Assembly (NCBI GenBank): GCA_900318685.1
Contig: ONLL01000013.1
Span: forward strand, 20,750-84,749
Origin: an uncultured Prevotellaceae bacterium
Lineage (GTDB): Bacteria; Bacteroidota; Bacteroidia; Bacteroidales; Bacteroidaceae
Direction: 5' to 3'
DNA length: 64,000 bases
Shown here piece by piece: positions 1 through 8,152 of the stretch. Under the pieces are notes generated by a model. It saw only the letters and a program-made list of their open reading frames with translations. It had not been told where the DNA came from and did no database searches. The first letter of the stretch is position 1; the number at the start of each line of letters is the position of its first letter. Made by a program: the position numbers and the translations under genes.

Positions 1-607
1 CGAAGCGGGTATCGCCAACGACGGTGACACAATCGATGCCAATGCCTGCAAGCAACTCACGACTGCGCTCGTTCTGCACGTAGAAACGGGTGAAGCACTT
101 CAGCACACGCCCATACTGACGGCCATACCAACGGAAGAACACCTGCCCGTCGCGGAAAATGCTCGACACGCTATAGGTGGGCACACCACGATGTTTCAGG
201 ATATGGAGGTAGTTGTACCAAAACTCGTACTTGATAAAGAACGCCATCTCAGGACGGATGAGACGAAGGAAGCGCCGGGCATTGCGGATGGTGTCGAGGG
301 GAAGATAGCAGATGATATCCGCACCCTGATAGTTCTTACGCACCTCGTAGCCTGAAGGCGAGAAGAAAGTGAGCAGGATCTTCAGCTCAGGATGGTCGCG
401 ACGTATCTGCTCCATCAATGGGCGGCCCTGCTCGAACTCACCCAAAGAGGCAGCATGGAACCACACATAGCGGGCAGTGAGATCGACCTTTTCACGCAAC
501 ACGCGGAAGGCATCGCGCTCGCCGCGCCACATCTTCCTCACCTTCTCATTGAAGCGGCTATAGATGGCCACTCCCAGGAGGTATGCGTATATGATGACGT
601 TGTACAT
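1..607 (-). CDS. waaA: 3-deoxy-D-manno-octulosonic-acid transferase, N-terminal part (runs off the window)
   Basis: About 202 N-terminal residues are readable before the gene leaves the window. They start [19 protein letters not shown], a hydrophobic membrane-anchor segment typical of Kdo transferase. The conserved WFHAASLGEFEQG block follows, whose Glu is the presumed catalytic base of this GT30 family, and then the FFSPSGYE and FFIKYEFWYN blocks. The enzyme transfers Kdo from CMP-Kdo to lipid A at the inner face of the cytoplasmic membrane. The ATG (607-605) shares one base with the gltX stop codon (TAATG), so the two are almost certainly translationally coupled in one mRNA. The C-terminal half is outside the window. 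Confidence 0.9.
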   Translation of the reverse strand, partial: MYNVIIYAYLLGVAIYSRFNEKVRKMWRGERDAFRVLREKVDLTARYVWFHAASLGEFEQGRPLMEQIRRDHPELKILLTFFSPSGYEVRKNYQGADIICYLPLDTIRNARRFLRLIRPEMAFFIKYEFWYNYLHILKHRGVPTYSVSSIFRDGQVFFRWYGRQYGRVLKCFTRFYVQNERSRELLAGIGIDCVTVVGDTRF

Positions 608-2154
608 TAGCCCAGTTCTTCTATGGCTCTTCGTGTGCGCCGCAACGTTTCGTCCTTACCCAGGAAAGCCGAGATATCGAACATGCCGGGACCCTTGCCC
701 TCGCCTACGAGTGCCAGGCGCCAGGCGTTCATCACGTTGCCCAGTTTGTATCCCTTCTCTTCTATCCATGCGTGAACCACTTTCTCCTGATTCTCCAACG
801 AGAAATCGTCGAGCTGTTCAAGGAGGGTGCAGAGCTCGGTCAGCGTCAGGGCAGAGCCCGGCTCTCCTCCTTCGGGGGAGTTGGAGGGGGTCTTCCAGCG
901 CTTCTTCGCTGTCTTCTCATCGTAAGCAGTGGGAGCCTCGAAGAAGAAAGAGCACAGCGGCCACAGCTCCTTGACGAACGAGACACGATCCTTCATCATG
1001 GCGACGACCTGCTCGATGCGCTCGAAACTGTCGGTGACACCATGAGAACGACAAATAGGCTCGAACAGACGGGCTATCTCCTCAGGACTCTTGCGGAGGA
1101 TATACTCATGGTTGAACCATATTCCCTTCTCGTAGGCGAACTTAGCACCAGCCTTCGAGCACTTCGTGATATCGAACAGAGGCACCAGCTCATCGAGTGA
1201 GAACAACTCCTGCTCACCACCCGGATTCCATCCCAGCAGTGCCAGGAAGTTGACCACTGCCTCAGGGAAGTAACCCTGCTCACGATAGCCCGATGCCACG
1301 ACGTTGCCCTCCTCATCCTTCCAGTCGAGTGGGAAGACGGGGAATCCCAGACGGTCGCCGTCGCGCTTCGACAGCTTTCCCTTTCCATCAGGCTTCAGCA
1401 ATAGCGGCAGATGGGCAAAACGAGGCATGGTGTCCTCCCATCCGAAAGCCTGATAAAGCAATACATGCAGGGGAGCTGACGGCAGCCACTCCTCACCACG
1501 GATGACATGAGTGATCTCCATCAGGTGATCGTCGACGATATTGGCCAGATGGTAGGTTGGCAGCTGGTCGGCACTCTTGAAAAGCACCTTGTCGTCAAGG
1601 ATATCGCTCTTCACATGCACCTCGCCACGTATCATATCGTCGACAACGACATCCTGTCCGGAGTCGACTCGGAAGCGCACCACATACTGGTGTCCCTGTC
1701 TCAGCAAGCGTTCTATCTCGCTGGCCGACAAGGTCAGTGAGTTGCGCATGTGCATACGGGTACGGCTGTCGTATTGGAAGTTCTCAATCTTGCTTCGCAC
1801 CAGCTCCAGCTCCTCAGGAGTGTCAAAAGCAATGTATGCACGTCCTGCTTCCAGCAGCTCCTGAACATATTTCTTATAGATGTCGCGCCGTTCACTCTGA
1901 CGGTAGGGGCCATAGTTGCCGCCAAAGGATACGCCCTCGTCGAACTGGATGCCCAGCCAGCGGAAAGCCTCAATGATATAAGCCTCGGCTCCAGGCACGA
2001 AACGGGTGGAATCGGTGTCCTCGATACGGAACACCAAATCACCGCCATGCTGGCGTGCAAACAGATAATTGTACAAGGCGGTACGCACACCGCCAATATG
2101 AAGCGGACCCGTAGGACTGGGTGCAAAGCGGACCCTTACTCTTCTTTCTGCCAT
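607..2154 (-). CDS. gltX: glutamate--tRNA ligase (GltX)
   Basis: Charges tRNA-Glu with glutamate in the cytoplasm; class I aminoacyl-tRNA synthetase. Residues 9-22 carry [14 protein letters not shown] (HIGH-type signature), and [10 protein letters not shown] is the KMSKS-type loop. The start was set at 2154 ([10 protein letters not shown]), preceded by an AGAAAGAGAAA purine tract; an extension to 2202 would begin at the promoter -7 box. This gives 515 residues, normal for the family. An odd feature lies in the C-terminal anticodon-binding region: after KKRWK comes [16 protein letters not shown], encoded by a GC-rich palindrome (about 855-892). It looks like an in-frame repeat insertion in a linker. 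waaA follows with a one-base overlap. Confidence 0.97.
   Translation of the reverse strand: MAERRVRVRFAPSPTGPLHIGGVRTALYNYLFARQHGGDLVFRIEDTDSTRFVPGAEAYIIEAFRWLGIQFDEGVSFGGNYGPYRQSERRDIYKKYVQELLEAGRAYIAFDTPEELELVRSKIENFQYDSRTRMHMRNSLTLSASEIERLLRQGHQYVVRFRVDSGQDVVVDDMIRGEVHVKSDILDDKVLFKSADQLPTYHLANIVDDHLMEITHVIRGEEWLPSAPLHVLLYQAFGWEDTMPRFAHLPLLLKPDGKGKLSKRDGDRLGFPVFPLDWKDEEGNVVASGYREQGYFPEAVVNFLALLGWNPGGEQELFSLDELVPLFDITKCSKAGAKFAYEKGIWFNHEYILRKSPEEIARLFEPICRSHGVTDSFERIEQVVAMMKDRVSFVKELWPLCSFFFEAPTAYDEKTAKKRWKTPSNSPEGGEPGSALTLTELCTLLEQLDDFSLENQEKVVHAWIEEKGYKLGNVMNAWRLALVGEGKGPGMFDISAFLGKDETLRRTRRAIEELG
855..892. repeat. GC-rich palindromic element inside gltX
   Basis: CTCCTCC-TTCG-GGGGAG forms a short hairpin with a TTCG loop, followed by TTGGAGGGGGTC. 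The same base composition and word style recurs at 28800-28876 and 40808-40913. It is translated in frame as [10 protein letters not shown] within GltX. Boundaries are approximate because I judged them from the loss of recognisable GltX sequence. Confidence 0.6.
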
Positions 2155-2191
2155 ATTTCTCTTTCTGGTTGTATTTTTGATTAAGTTGGTG

Positions 2192-2199
2192 CAAAGATA
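2192..2199 (-). promoter_or_regulatory. gltX-waaA promoter, -7 box
   Basis: TATCTTTG on the minus strand, followed by CACC, matches the Bacteroidetes -7 consensus TAnnTTTG. It lies 38 bp upstream of the chosen gltX ATG and supports that start over the longer reading frame. A T-rich tract lies upstream, where a -33 element would sit. Confidence 0.7.
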
Positions 2200-2263
2200 C
2201 AAAAAAAAGTGACAGGTTGTGCATTTTCTTCCGTTTTTTTATGGCAAAGCCGACAAAAATGCT

Positions 2264-2271
2264 TATTTTTG
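2264..2271 (+). promoter_or_regulatory. promoter -7 box for the 7TM-HD gene and ung
   Basis: TATTTTTG followed by CAG matches TAnnTTTG and lies 21 bp before the ATG at 2293. It is divergent from the gltX promoter within the same 140-bp intergenic space. Confidence 0.65.
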
Positions 2272-2292
2272 CAGTCTGAAAGCAATATAAGC

Positions 2293-4338
2293 ATGATAAA
2301 TTTCAATCTTAAGACCCAACTTTCATGGCGCGACCTTGCCGTTCGTGCTGCTTTTGTCATCGTGACAGTAGCTGCCATTGTGTGGTTCATGCCTCGTGAC
2401 ACTCACTTCTCATTCAAGGTAGAGAAAGGTACTCCTTGGCGCTATTCCGACATGACGGCCATGTTCGACTTTCCCGTGTATAAGAGCGATGTCATGCTGG
2501 CCAGCGAACGAGAGGCAGCGCTAAAGGACTTCAAGCCCTACTACACCTTCCACGATGATGTGGCACGACGTCAGCGGGCAGCCTTCCGTCAGCGTTGCAG
2601 CAGTCTGAAAAGCATGCCAGGCAACAGTTTCAAGATCATCATCAGCAATCGTCTGAATGATCTCTACGAGCGTGGTATCGTAGACACGAAGGAGCCTCTG
2701 GGCAATGACACCACTCATACGTTCTGGCGCGTGGACGGCGAGAATGCCACGAGTGTCAGCGTCACGCAAGTGCTTACAGCTCGTCAGGCCTATGAACTGC
2801 TGATACAGGATTCCACAGTTCGCCACTATGGTGAGGCCTTGCAGGAGCTGGACCTCAACCAGTTCCTGGTGCCCAACTTAATCTACGATAGTGTGCACAG
2901 CCAGTCGGCTCGTGAAGATATCATCCGCAGCGTGGCACCAAGCAGCAAAGTGGTGCAGCGTGGGCAGAAGATTATCAGCCGGGGAGATATCGTCGACGAT
3001 GATGCCTATCAGGTGCTGATGTCGTATGAACAGGAGAACGAGCAGCGCCACAACTCACGCGAGAATGGACTCACCTTGTTGGGCAGGGTTCTCTATGTCC
3101 TGGTATTCGTCCTTGCCTTCACCATTTATCTGGGCATGTATCGCAAGGACTACTTCAGCCGCCTGCGCTCTGCTTGCATGCTCTATGCGCTGATTATCAT
3201 CTTCGTAGGACTGGTGGCACTGCTCGTGGGACATAGTCTGCTGCACGTCTATATCTTGCCGTTTGCCATTGTGCCCATCTTCGTCAGGGTGTTCATGGAC
3301 TCACGTACGGCCTTCATGACACACATGACGGTGGTGCTCATCAGTGCGTCGATGCTGCAGTATCCACTCGACTTCATCGCAGTCGAGACAGTGGGCGGTA
3401 TGGCTGCTATCTTCTCACTGCGCGAGCTCAGCAGCCGTTCACAGCTCTTCTGGACAGCTATCATCTTCATGCTTGCCACCATGACCACTCGTCTGTCGCT
3501 TTACCTTATCCGCATGGGCGATATCTCGACACTTGACAAGAGCGACTACACCTATCTGTTCTTCTGCGGCATCGTGGTCTTCTGTGCCTACCCCCTGCTC
3601 TATGTCGTGGAGAAGGCATTCGGATTCGTCAGCGACATCACGCTTATCGAACTGTCGAATACTAACAGGGAGCTGTTACGACGGATGAGCGAGGTGGCAC
3701 CAGGCACGTTCAACCACTCCATCCAGGTGGGTAATCTGGCTGCAGAGATTGCACGCAAGGTGGATGCCAATCCGCAGTTGGTGCGTACGGGAGCGCTATA
3801 TCATGACATCGGCAAATTGCAGAATCCCATCTACTTCACTGAGAACCAGTCGGGAGGCATCTCACCTCACGACCGTTTGAGCTACATCGACAGTGCTGAG
3901 TTCATCATCGGACACGTCACTGAAGGTCTGCGACTGGCCGACAAATACCACTTGCCACGTCAGATACGCGACTTCATTGCCACTCATCATGGTCTGGGCA
4001 AAACGAAGTATTTCTATATCAAATACAAGAACGAGCACCCTGACGAACCTGTCGATGATCTGCTCTTCACCTACCCTGGTCCCAATCCGTTCACCAAAGA
4101 GCAGGCCATCCTGATGATGGCAGATGCCGTGGAGGCAGCCTCGCGCTCATTGCCCGACTATACTGAGCAGACCATCCGACAGCTGGTGGACCGCATCGTT
4201 GATTCACAGGTCAACGACGGTTATTTCCGCGAGTGTCCCATTACTTTCCGTGAGATACAATATGCGAAGACCGTACTCATCGAGAAGCTCAAGACCATCT
4301 ACCACACTCGCATCAGCTATCCGGAGGCAGCGAAATAA
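2293..4338 (+). CDS. 7TM-HD (PgpH/YqfF-type) membrane phosphohydrolase, predicted c-di-AMP phosphodiesterase
   Basis: 681 residues from ATG 2293 (MINFNLKTQLSW); the longer frame from 2209 begins upstream of the -7 box. Order of parts: one N-terminal membrane segment (about 15-35), an extracytoplasmic 7TMR-HDED-like domain (about 40-280), a polytopic membrane block (about 290-480), then a cytoplasmic HD domain. The HD metal pair is His504-Asp505 in YHDIGK, with FNHSIQVGNLA before it and THHG after it. Family members (PgpH in Listeria) hydrolyse cyclic di-AMP; the substrate here is inferred from architecture alone. ung follows after 17 bp, so the two are likely co-transcribed. Confidence 0.88.
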   Translation: MINFNLKTQLSWRDLAVRAAFVIVTVAAIVWFMPRDTHFSFKVEKGTPWRYSDMTAMFDFPVYKSDVMLASEREAALKDFKPYYTFHDDVARRQRAAFRQRCSSLKSMPGNSFKIIISNRLNDLYERGIVDTKEPLGNDTTHTFWRVDGENATSVSVTQVLTARQAYELLIQDSTVRHYGEALQELDLNQFLVPNLIYDSVHSQSAREDIIRSVAPSSKVVQRGQKIISRGDIVDDDAYQVLMSYEQENEQRHNSRENGLTLLGRVLYVLVFVLAFTIYLGMYRKDYFSRLRSACMLYALIIIFVGLVALLVGHSLLHVYILPFAIVPIFVRVFMDSRTAFMTHMTVVLISASMLQYPLDFIAVETVGGMAAIFSLRELSSRSQLFWTAIIFMLATMTTRLSLYLIRMGDISTLDKSDYTYLFFCGIVVFCAYPLLYVVEKAFGFVSDITLIELSNTNRELLRRMSEVAPGTFNHSIQVGNLAAEIARKVDANPQLVRTGALYHDIGKLQNPIYFTENQSGGISPHDRLSYIDSAEFIIGHVTEGLRLADKYHLPRQIRDFIATHHGLGKTKYFYIKYKNEHPDEPVDDLLFTYPGPNPFTKEQAILMMADAVEAASRSLPDYTEQTIRQLVDRIVDSQVNDGYFRECPITFREIQYAKTVLIEKLKTIYHTRISYPEAAK

Positions 4339-4355
4339 CAAAAGGGTTACGAACC

Positions 4356-5021
4356 ATGAATGTACAGATAGAACCATCCTGGAAACAGCAGTTGGCTGCT
4401 GAGTTTGAGAAACCTTACTTTGAGCAGCTCACGGCAAAGGTAAGGCAGGAATACCAAACGTGTACCTGCTATCCTCCCGGTCCGCTTATCTTCAATGCTT
4501 TCAACCTATGCCCTTTCGATCAGGTGAAAGTGGTGATTATCGGGCAAGACCCTTACCACGAACCAGGACAAGCTCATGGACTGAGTTTCTCAGTGAAGGA
4601 TGGGGTGATGTATCCGCCCTCGCTGCAGAATATTTTCAAGGAAATAGAGGCCGACCTCGGCATACCAATGCCCCAGAGTGGCGATCTAACCCGCTGGGCA
4701 CAACAAGGGGTACTACTGCTCAATGCTACTCTCACAGTTCGTGCCCACGAGGCTAACAGTCATGCCCTGTTGGGATGGCGCACATTTACTGATGCTGCCA
4801 TCATGGCTCTTGCACGCCAGCGCGAACATATAGTATATATGCTTTGGGGCGGTTATGCCCGTGGCAAGGCCTATATGATCGACCGTCAGCGTAATCTTGT
4901 GCTGGAGTCCGTTCATCCCTCGCCGCTCTCTGCCAACCGAGGCGGATGGTTCGGCCAGCATCAGTTCTCACGCTGCAACGAATACCTCCGCCAAAATGGC
5001 ATCACGCCCATCAGTTGGTAG
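4356..5021 (+). CDS. ung: uracil-DNA glycosylase
   Basis: Removes uracil from DNA in base-excision repair. 221 residues, the normal size of family-1 UDG. The water-activating loop GQDPYHEPGQAHGLSFSV places the catalytic Asp at residue 65. The Leu-intercalation loop HPSPLSANRGG places the catalytic His at 187. LLLNATLTVR is also conserved. It lies 17 bp downstream of the 7TM-HD gene on the same strand and ends about 10 bp before a long repetitive non-coding element. Confidence 0.97.
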   Translation: MNVQIEPSWKQQLAAEFEKPYFEQLTAKVRQEYQTCTCYPPGPLIFNAFNLCPFDQVKVVIIGQDPYHEPGQAHGLSFSVKDGVMYPPSLQNIFKEIEADLGIPMPQSGDLTRWAQQGVLLLNATLTVRAHEANSHALLGWRTFTDAAIMALARQREHIVYMLWGGYARGKAYMIDRQRNLVLESVHPSPLSANRGGWFGQHQFSRCNEYLRQNGITPISW

Positions 5022-5030
5022 TTCGATTAT

Positions 5031-5572
5031 TTGACAAGCTTTTAGGAAAAGTCTTTATAAAAGGGCTCTCCAGAAGGGCTCTCTTGCGAGTTTGTGGCCC
5101 TTTGGTCGTAAATGGGCGAGTTCTGAAGATGTTTGCAAGTGGCTGTGAATGAGTGCATTGCATGTTTGTGCGCACTCGGAAATCCTCAAAAAAGTCCTAA
5201 AATGGGCATTTTGAGGGTCGAAAATGGTGATTTTGGGCAGCGTTTTCCGCAAGAAAAGTGAAAGCCAAACTCGAAAACGAAGTCGAAAGTATAGCACTTT
5301 GAGCTCGCTAGTATGGCACTTTGGGGTTGTTAGTATGTTGTTAGTATGGAACTTTGCGATGGCTAGTATGGCACTTTGGTATTATTCCCACCGTGGGAAT
5401 GACACGCTCCCAGCATGGGAACGATAGCAAAGTGCCATACTAGCGACCCCAAACTCGCTTTTTGCGCTTTGCCAACCCTGTTATCGCCTCAGTCAGGGGC
5501 GCAGGGTGGCTATTCGCTGGATGTTTTACCTAGAATGCTTCGACGGAGAGACCCCTTTTTTGACCAATTTTC
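5031..5572. repeat. non-coding repeat element A, between convergent ung and the DUF3109 gene
   Basis: No supported gene lies in 5022-5610. The stretch fills the gap between the 3' ends of ung (+) and the DUF3109 gene (-). Its right end (5572 down to 5530, read on the minus strand) starts GAAAATTGGTC, continues with an A run and a TCTC-rich word, and ends CATTCTAG 43 nt in. The left end of element B at 40956-40998 has the same layout, words and length. The other end (CTTGTCAA, minus strand, near 5031) and internal words (TGCAAT, ACTCATT, AACTCGC) also have counterparts in element B in the same order. A 12-bp direct repeat, AGAAGGGCTCTC-like, lies near 5060-5082. Confidence 0.7.
5208..5455. repeat. 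22-bp phased repeat array, direct then inverted
   Basis: The unit is A[CT]TTTG, six variable bases, then about CTAGTATGGC. The hexamer occurs at 5208, 5230, 5296, 5318, 5351 and 5373 on the plus strand: steps of 22, 66 (3 x 22), 22, 33 and 22. The 33 comes from one extra 11-bp piece, TTAGTATGTTG. Variable hexamers are AGGGTC, GGCAGC, AGCTCG, GGGTTG, CGATGG and GTATTA. After two small palindromes (TTCCCACCGTGGGAA at 5385-5399, TCCCAGCATGGGA near 5408-5420) the unit returns inverted: CAAAGT at 5428 and CAAACT at 5450, again 22 apart, with GCCATACTAG between. A 17-nt perfect inverted pair joins 5362-5378 with 5428-5444. Confidence 0.85.
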
Positions 5573-5610
5573 TTTACGTGGGATGGTTATTTTGTTCAAC
5601 TATTGGCAGC

Positions 5611-6222
5611 TCACTTCCTGAGCTTTTTCACCTCCTCTGCCACATCACAGAGCTCCTGATACCACTGCTCGCCAAAGCGACGGATAAGAGGCTCACGCAA
5701 AAACTGATAGAGAGGAAGATGAAGCTGCCGACCCTTCTTCCTGCCACTCTCACAGATTTCCCAGCGATGGTAGTTCAGCCCTACGCTACCATCGCTGAAT
5801 TGTTTTTCACGAACAGGGTAGAGCGCACAGCTCATGGGCTTGCAGAACTTACAGCGTCCACTTCGGAATGCCCGTTCCAGTGAACAAAGGCAATTGGGAG
5901 GTGCATCGGCAGTAGCTGATGGTGCATAGCAGGTGAACACGCAGTCTTTGCCACGAACGATACTCGTGACGAGGTCACCGTCACGATCAGTGTAAGCCAC
6001 GCCTTGAAGATCAATCACTGCCTGTGCCGATGCACTCAAGTCGCCCCAAACCACGTCAAGGGCATCTTCTATCGACGCCACCTCCTCAAGGGTAACGGGA
6101 GCCCCTGCGTCGCCCTCTACGCAGCAAGCGCCATGACATGCTTCAAGGTCGCAGCAGAACTCTTCGGTGAGGATATCCGACGACAGCAGGACACCACCTA
6201 TCTGCAGGATGGGAGGAACCAT
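5611..6222 (-). CDS. DUF3109 family cysteine-rich protein
   Basis: 203 residues, cytoplasmic (no signal peptide). Cysteine blocks occur in order: EEFCCDLEACHGACC near the N-terminus, then CVFTCY, NCLC, and GRCKFCKPMSCALYP. These match the arrangement of DUF3109 (PF11307), a Bacteroidetes family probably binding a metal or cluster. Its biochemical role is not known to me. It starts 27 bp after deoD on the same strand with no promoter seen between them, so it is likely the second gene of a deoD transcript. Confidence 0.8.
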   Translation of the reverse strand: MVPPILQIGGVLLSSDILTEEFCCDLEACHGACCVEGDAGAPVTLEEVASIEDALDVVWGDLSASAQAVIDLQGVAYTDRDGDLVTSIVRGKDCVFTCYAPSATADAPPNCLCSLERAFRSGRCKFCKPMSCALYPVREKQFSDGSVGLNYHRWEICESGRKKGRQLHLPLYQFLREPLIRRFGEQWYQELCDVAEEVKKLRK

Positions 6223-6249
6223 AGAAGGACAATAAAATAATGAGTCTAG

Positions 6250-6954
6250 CTACAGCGAGAACGCCACGTCCATCATTCGGGTGAACGTATTCTGACGCTC
6301 CTCAGCAGTGGTTGCCTCACCCGTCAGCAGATGGTCGGAAATGGTGAGGATCACTAGTGCACGGTTGCCTGAGCGAGCTGCATTCATATAGAGTGCTGCA
6401 GCCTCCATCTCAATGGCCAGCACACCCATGTTCATCCAGCGGTCGTTGTGGGCATTCTCCGTATAGAACGTGTCCGACGACAGCACATTGCCCACCTTAT
6501 AGGAATAACCCATGCGTTCGCAGGCATCTGCAGCACGACGGGCCAATTCAAAGTCGGCAATGGGAGCGAACACACCAGGCAATTCATACTGGCTGCCATA
6601 GTTTGAGTTGGTGCAGGCACCTATGGCGATGCAGAGATCGCCCACGTGCAGGTCGCGATGCAGAGACCCTGCCGAACCTACACGGATAATAGTCTTCACG
6701 CCGTAGAAGTTGTAGAGCTCATAAGTGTAAATACCGATGGAGGGTATGCCCATGCCGTGGCCCATCACGCTCACACGCTTGCCATTATGCATGCCAGTGA
6801 ACCCCAGCATGCCACGCACACTATTGAACTGCACAGGATTCTCCAAGAATTTCTCTGCCATGAACTTGGCGCGCAGCGGGTCGCCAGCCATGATTACGGT
6901 CTCAGCTATCTCGCCTAGCTGGGCACCAATGTGGGGGGTAGGTACGTTTGCCAT
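6250..6954 (-). CDS. deoD: purine-nucleoside phosphorylase, DeoD type
   Basis: Phosphorolysis of purine (deoxy)ribonucleosides in the cytoplasm for purine salvage. 234 residues, the typical length of the hexameric trimer-of-dimers class. Seen: phosphate-binding GDPLRAKF (24-31), GHGMGIPS (66-73), RVGSAGSL (91-98), substrate-site IEMEAAALY (181-189) and catalytic Asp207 in TISDHLL. A good promoter lies just upstream. The DUF3109 gene follows after 27 bp. Confidence 0.96.
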   Translation of the reverse strand: MANVPTPHIGAQLGEIAETVIMAGDPLRAKFMAEKFLENPVQFNSVRGMLGFTGMHNGKRVSVMGHGMGIPSIGIYTYELYNFYGVKTIIRVGSAGSLHRDLHVGDLCIAIGACTNSNYGSQYELPGVFAPIADFELARRAADACERMGYSYKVGNVLSSDTFYTENAHNDRWMNMGVLAIEMEAAALYMNAARSGNRALVILTISDHLLTGEATTAEERQNTFTRMMDVAFSL

Positions 6955-6988
6955 AGTCTCAAAGAGTCTTTAGTAGTAAAACTTTGTG

Positions 6989-7020
6989 CAAAGATAGTGA
7001 AAAGGAAATAAAAAACCAAA
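6989..7020 (-). promoter_or_regulatory. deoD promoter (-7 and -33)
   Basis: On the minus strand TTTG (7020-7017) is followed by 20 bp and then TATCTTTG (6996-6989), with GCAC after it. This is close to the Bacteroidetes consensus. Spacing to the deoD ATG is 34 bp. Confidence 0.75.
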
Positions 7021-7138
7021 TTTTCTTCCGCTTTTTCTCAAAAAAGATGAAACTTTGCACACATATTATATATAATGCAGGCAAAGGAGGCCATTGTTGG
7101 GCTATGACCTCTCCCCACCACCCATGAAGGCTGAAGTT

Positions 7139-8032
7139 TTACAGATCTTTGTTATAGCGGTATTCGCTGGGCGACACACCAAGGTGCTTACGCACATAGG
7201 AGCCGAAATGGCTCATGTTGGAGAAACCCATACGAGCAGAGATTTCCTTGATGCTAAGATGGGAGCTGCGGAGGAAGAACCGGATTTCCTCAACGGTGTA
7301 TTGTGCCACCCATTCGGAAGCAGTCTTGCCACTATACTTCAGACAGAGCATGGTGAGGTATTTCGGAGTAATGGCAAGGTGGCTGGCATAGACAGTGACG
7401 GGCTGTCGTTTGACCTGACTGTTGGAGATAAGACTGAGGAAACGATTGAAAAGCACTTTCCCCTGCGATGGTTTCTGCTCATGGTGAATGCCATTGGCGC
7501 TCTCAAGCATACAACTCAACTCAAGAAGCAGGGCTCGGAGCAAAGCCAGCAGGATGTCATAAGGAGCAGGAGGATTGGTTCGATGCAGCTTGGAATTGAT
7601 GAGGGCGAAGTAGGACTTGAATTCCTCCCGGCCAATGGGTGTCATAGTGAAGATATTAAGCTGATTGATGTAGACGGCATGCTGCCATACGTCAATACGG
7701 TCGCGCAACAAACCACGCACGAGATGATCAGCAATGCAGATGACACTACATTCAAAGTCCGGTGAGTGCTCTCCTCCGCTGACCTGTATGTTAGGTGGAC
7801 AGATGAGTGCCTTGCCCTCAGTGATCTCAATGTGTTGGTTATTGGCTGTAAGCCTCTGTCGCCCCTTGCTGCAGACAGCGATGAGCGTAGTCATGGGCTT
7901 CAATGGATAAAGAGGCGCGATGTCGCTAACATTCTCTAGGAGAAGGACATCGACATCGTTGTAGTCGACGATGAAGCTGCCCAGCTCAACGTGCCGTTTT
8001 TTGTCTTGCGGGGATACGTAGGCCATACTCAT
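7139..8032 (-). CDS. AraC-family transcriptional regulator
   Basis: 297 residues. The first 170 or so are a cupin-like sensor region (GKALICPPNIQVSGGEH). The C-terminal 100 carry two helix-turn-helix units: VYASHLAITPKYLTMLCLKYSG and then HLSIKEISARMGFSNMSHFGSYVRKHLGVSPSEYR, the AraC/HTH_18 signature. It lies 120 bp downstream of buk on the same strand and upstream of deoD. Ligand and targets cannot be read from the sequence; the nearby ptb-buk operon and deoD are candidates only by position. Confidence 0.9.
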   Translation of the reverse strand: MSMAYVSPQDKKRHVELGSFIVDYNDVDVLLLENVSDIAPLYPLKPMTTLIAVCSKGRQRLTANNQHIEITEGKALICPPNIQVSGGEHSPDFECSVICIADHLVRGLLRDRIDVWQHAVYINQLNIFTMTPIGREEFKSYFALINSKLHRTNPPAPYDILLALLRALLLELSCMLESANGIHHEQKPSQGKVLFNRFLSLISNSQVKRQPVTVYASHLAITPKYLTMLCLKYSGKTASEWVAQYTVEEIRFFLRSSHLSIKEISARMGFSNMSHFGSYVRKHLGVSPSEYRYNKDL

Positions 8033-8071
8033 TCAGTTTTGGCCACAAATTTCACCATTTTTTTTCACATT

Positions 8072-8089
8072 TCGCTACTCAAATAGCGA
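8072..8089. promoter_or_regulatory. hexamer inverted repeat upstream of the AraC gene
   Basis: TCGCTA, six bases, TAGCGA forms a perfect 6-bp inverted repeat between buk and the AraC gene. On the minus strand it is followed by A-rich rather than T-rich sequence, so it is not a normal terminator for buk. An operator, perhaps autoregulatory, is a guess. Confidence 0.35.
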
Positions 8090-8152
8090 CAAATGTTGTC
8101 CAGTTTGACTAGTATTTCTCTTTTTGGTTAAAGTTCTTGCGTTTTTGAACAT

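Noticed and set aside
5208-5455. CRISPR array
   Set aside because: Units of 22 bp with six-base variable parts, imperfect repeats, inverted copies and no cas genes in the window.
5055-5621. Several short open frames in repeat element A
   Set aside because: They run over the 22-bp units and palindromes, have no ribosome-binding site and no family resemblance.
7067-7078. ATTATATATAAT palindrome between deoD and the AraC gene
   Set aside because: Short AT palindromes are expected by chance in an AT-rich spacer and nothing else supports an operator.
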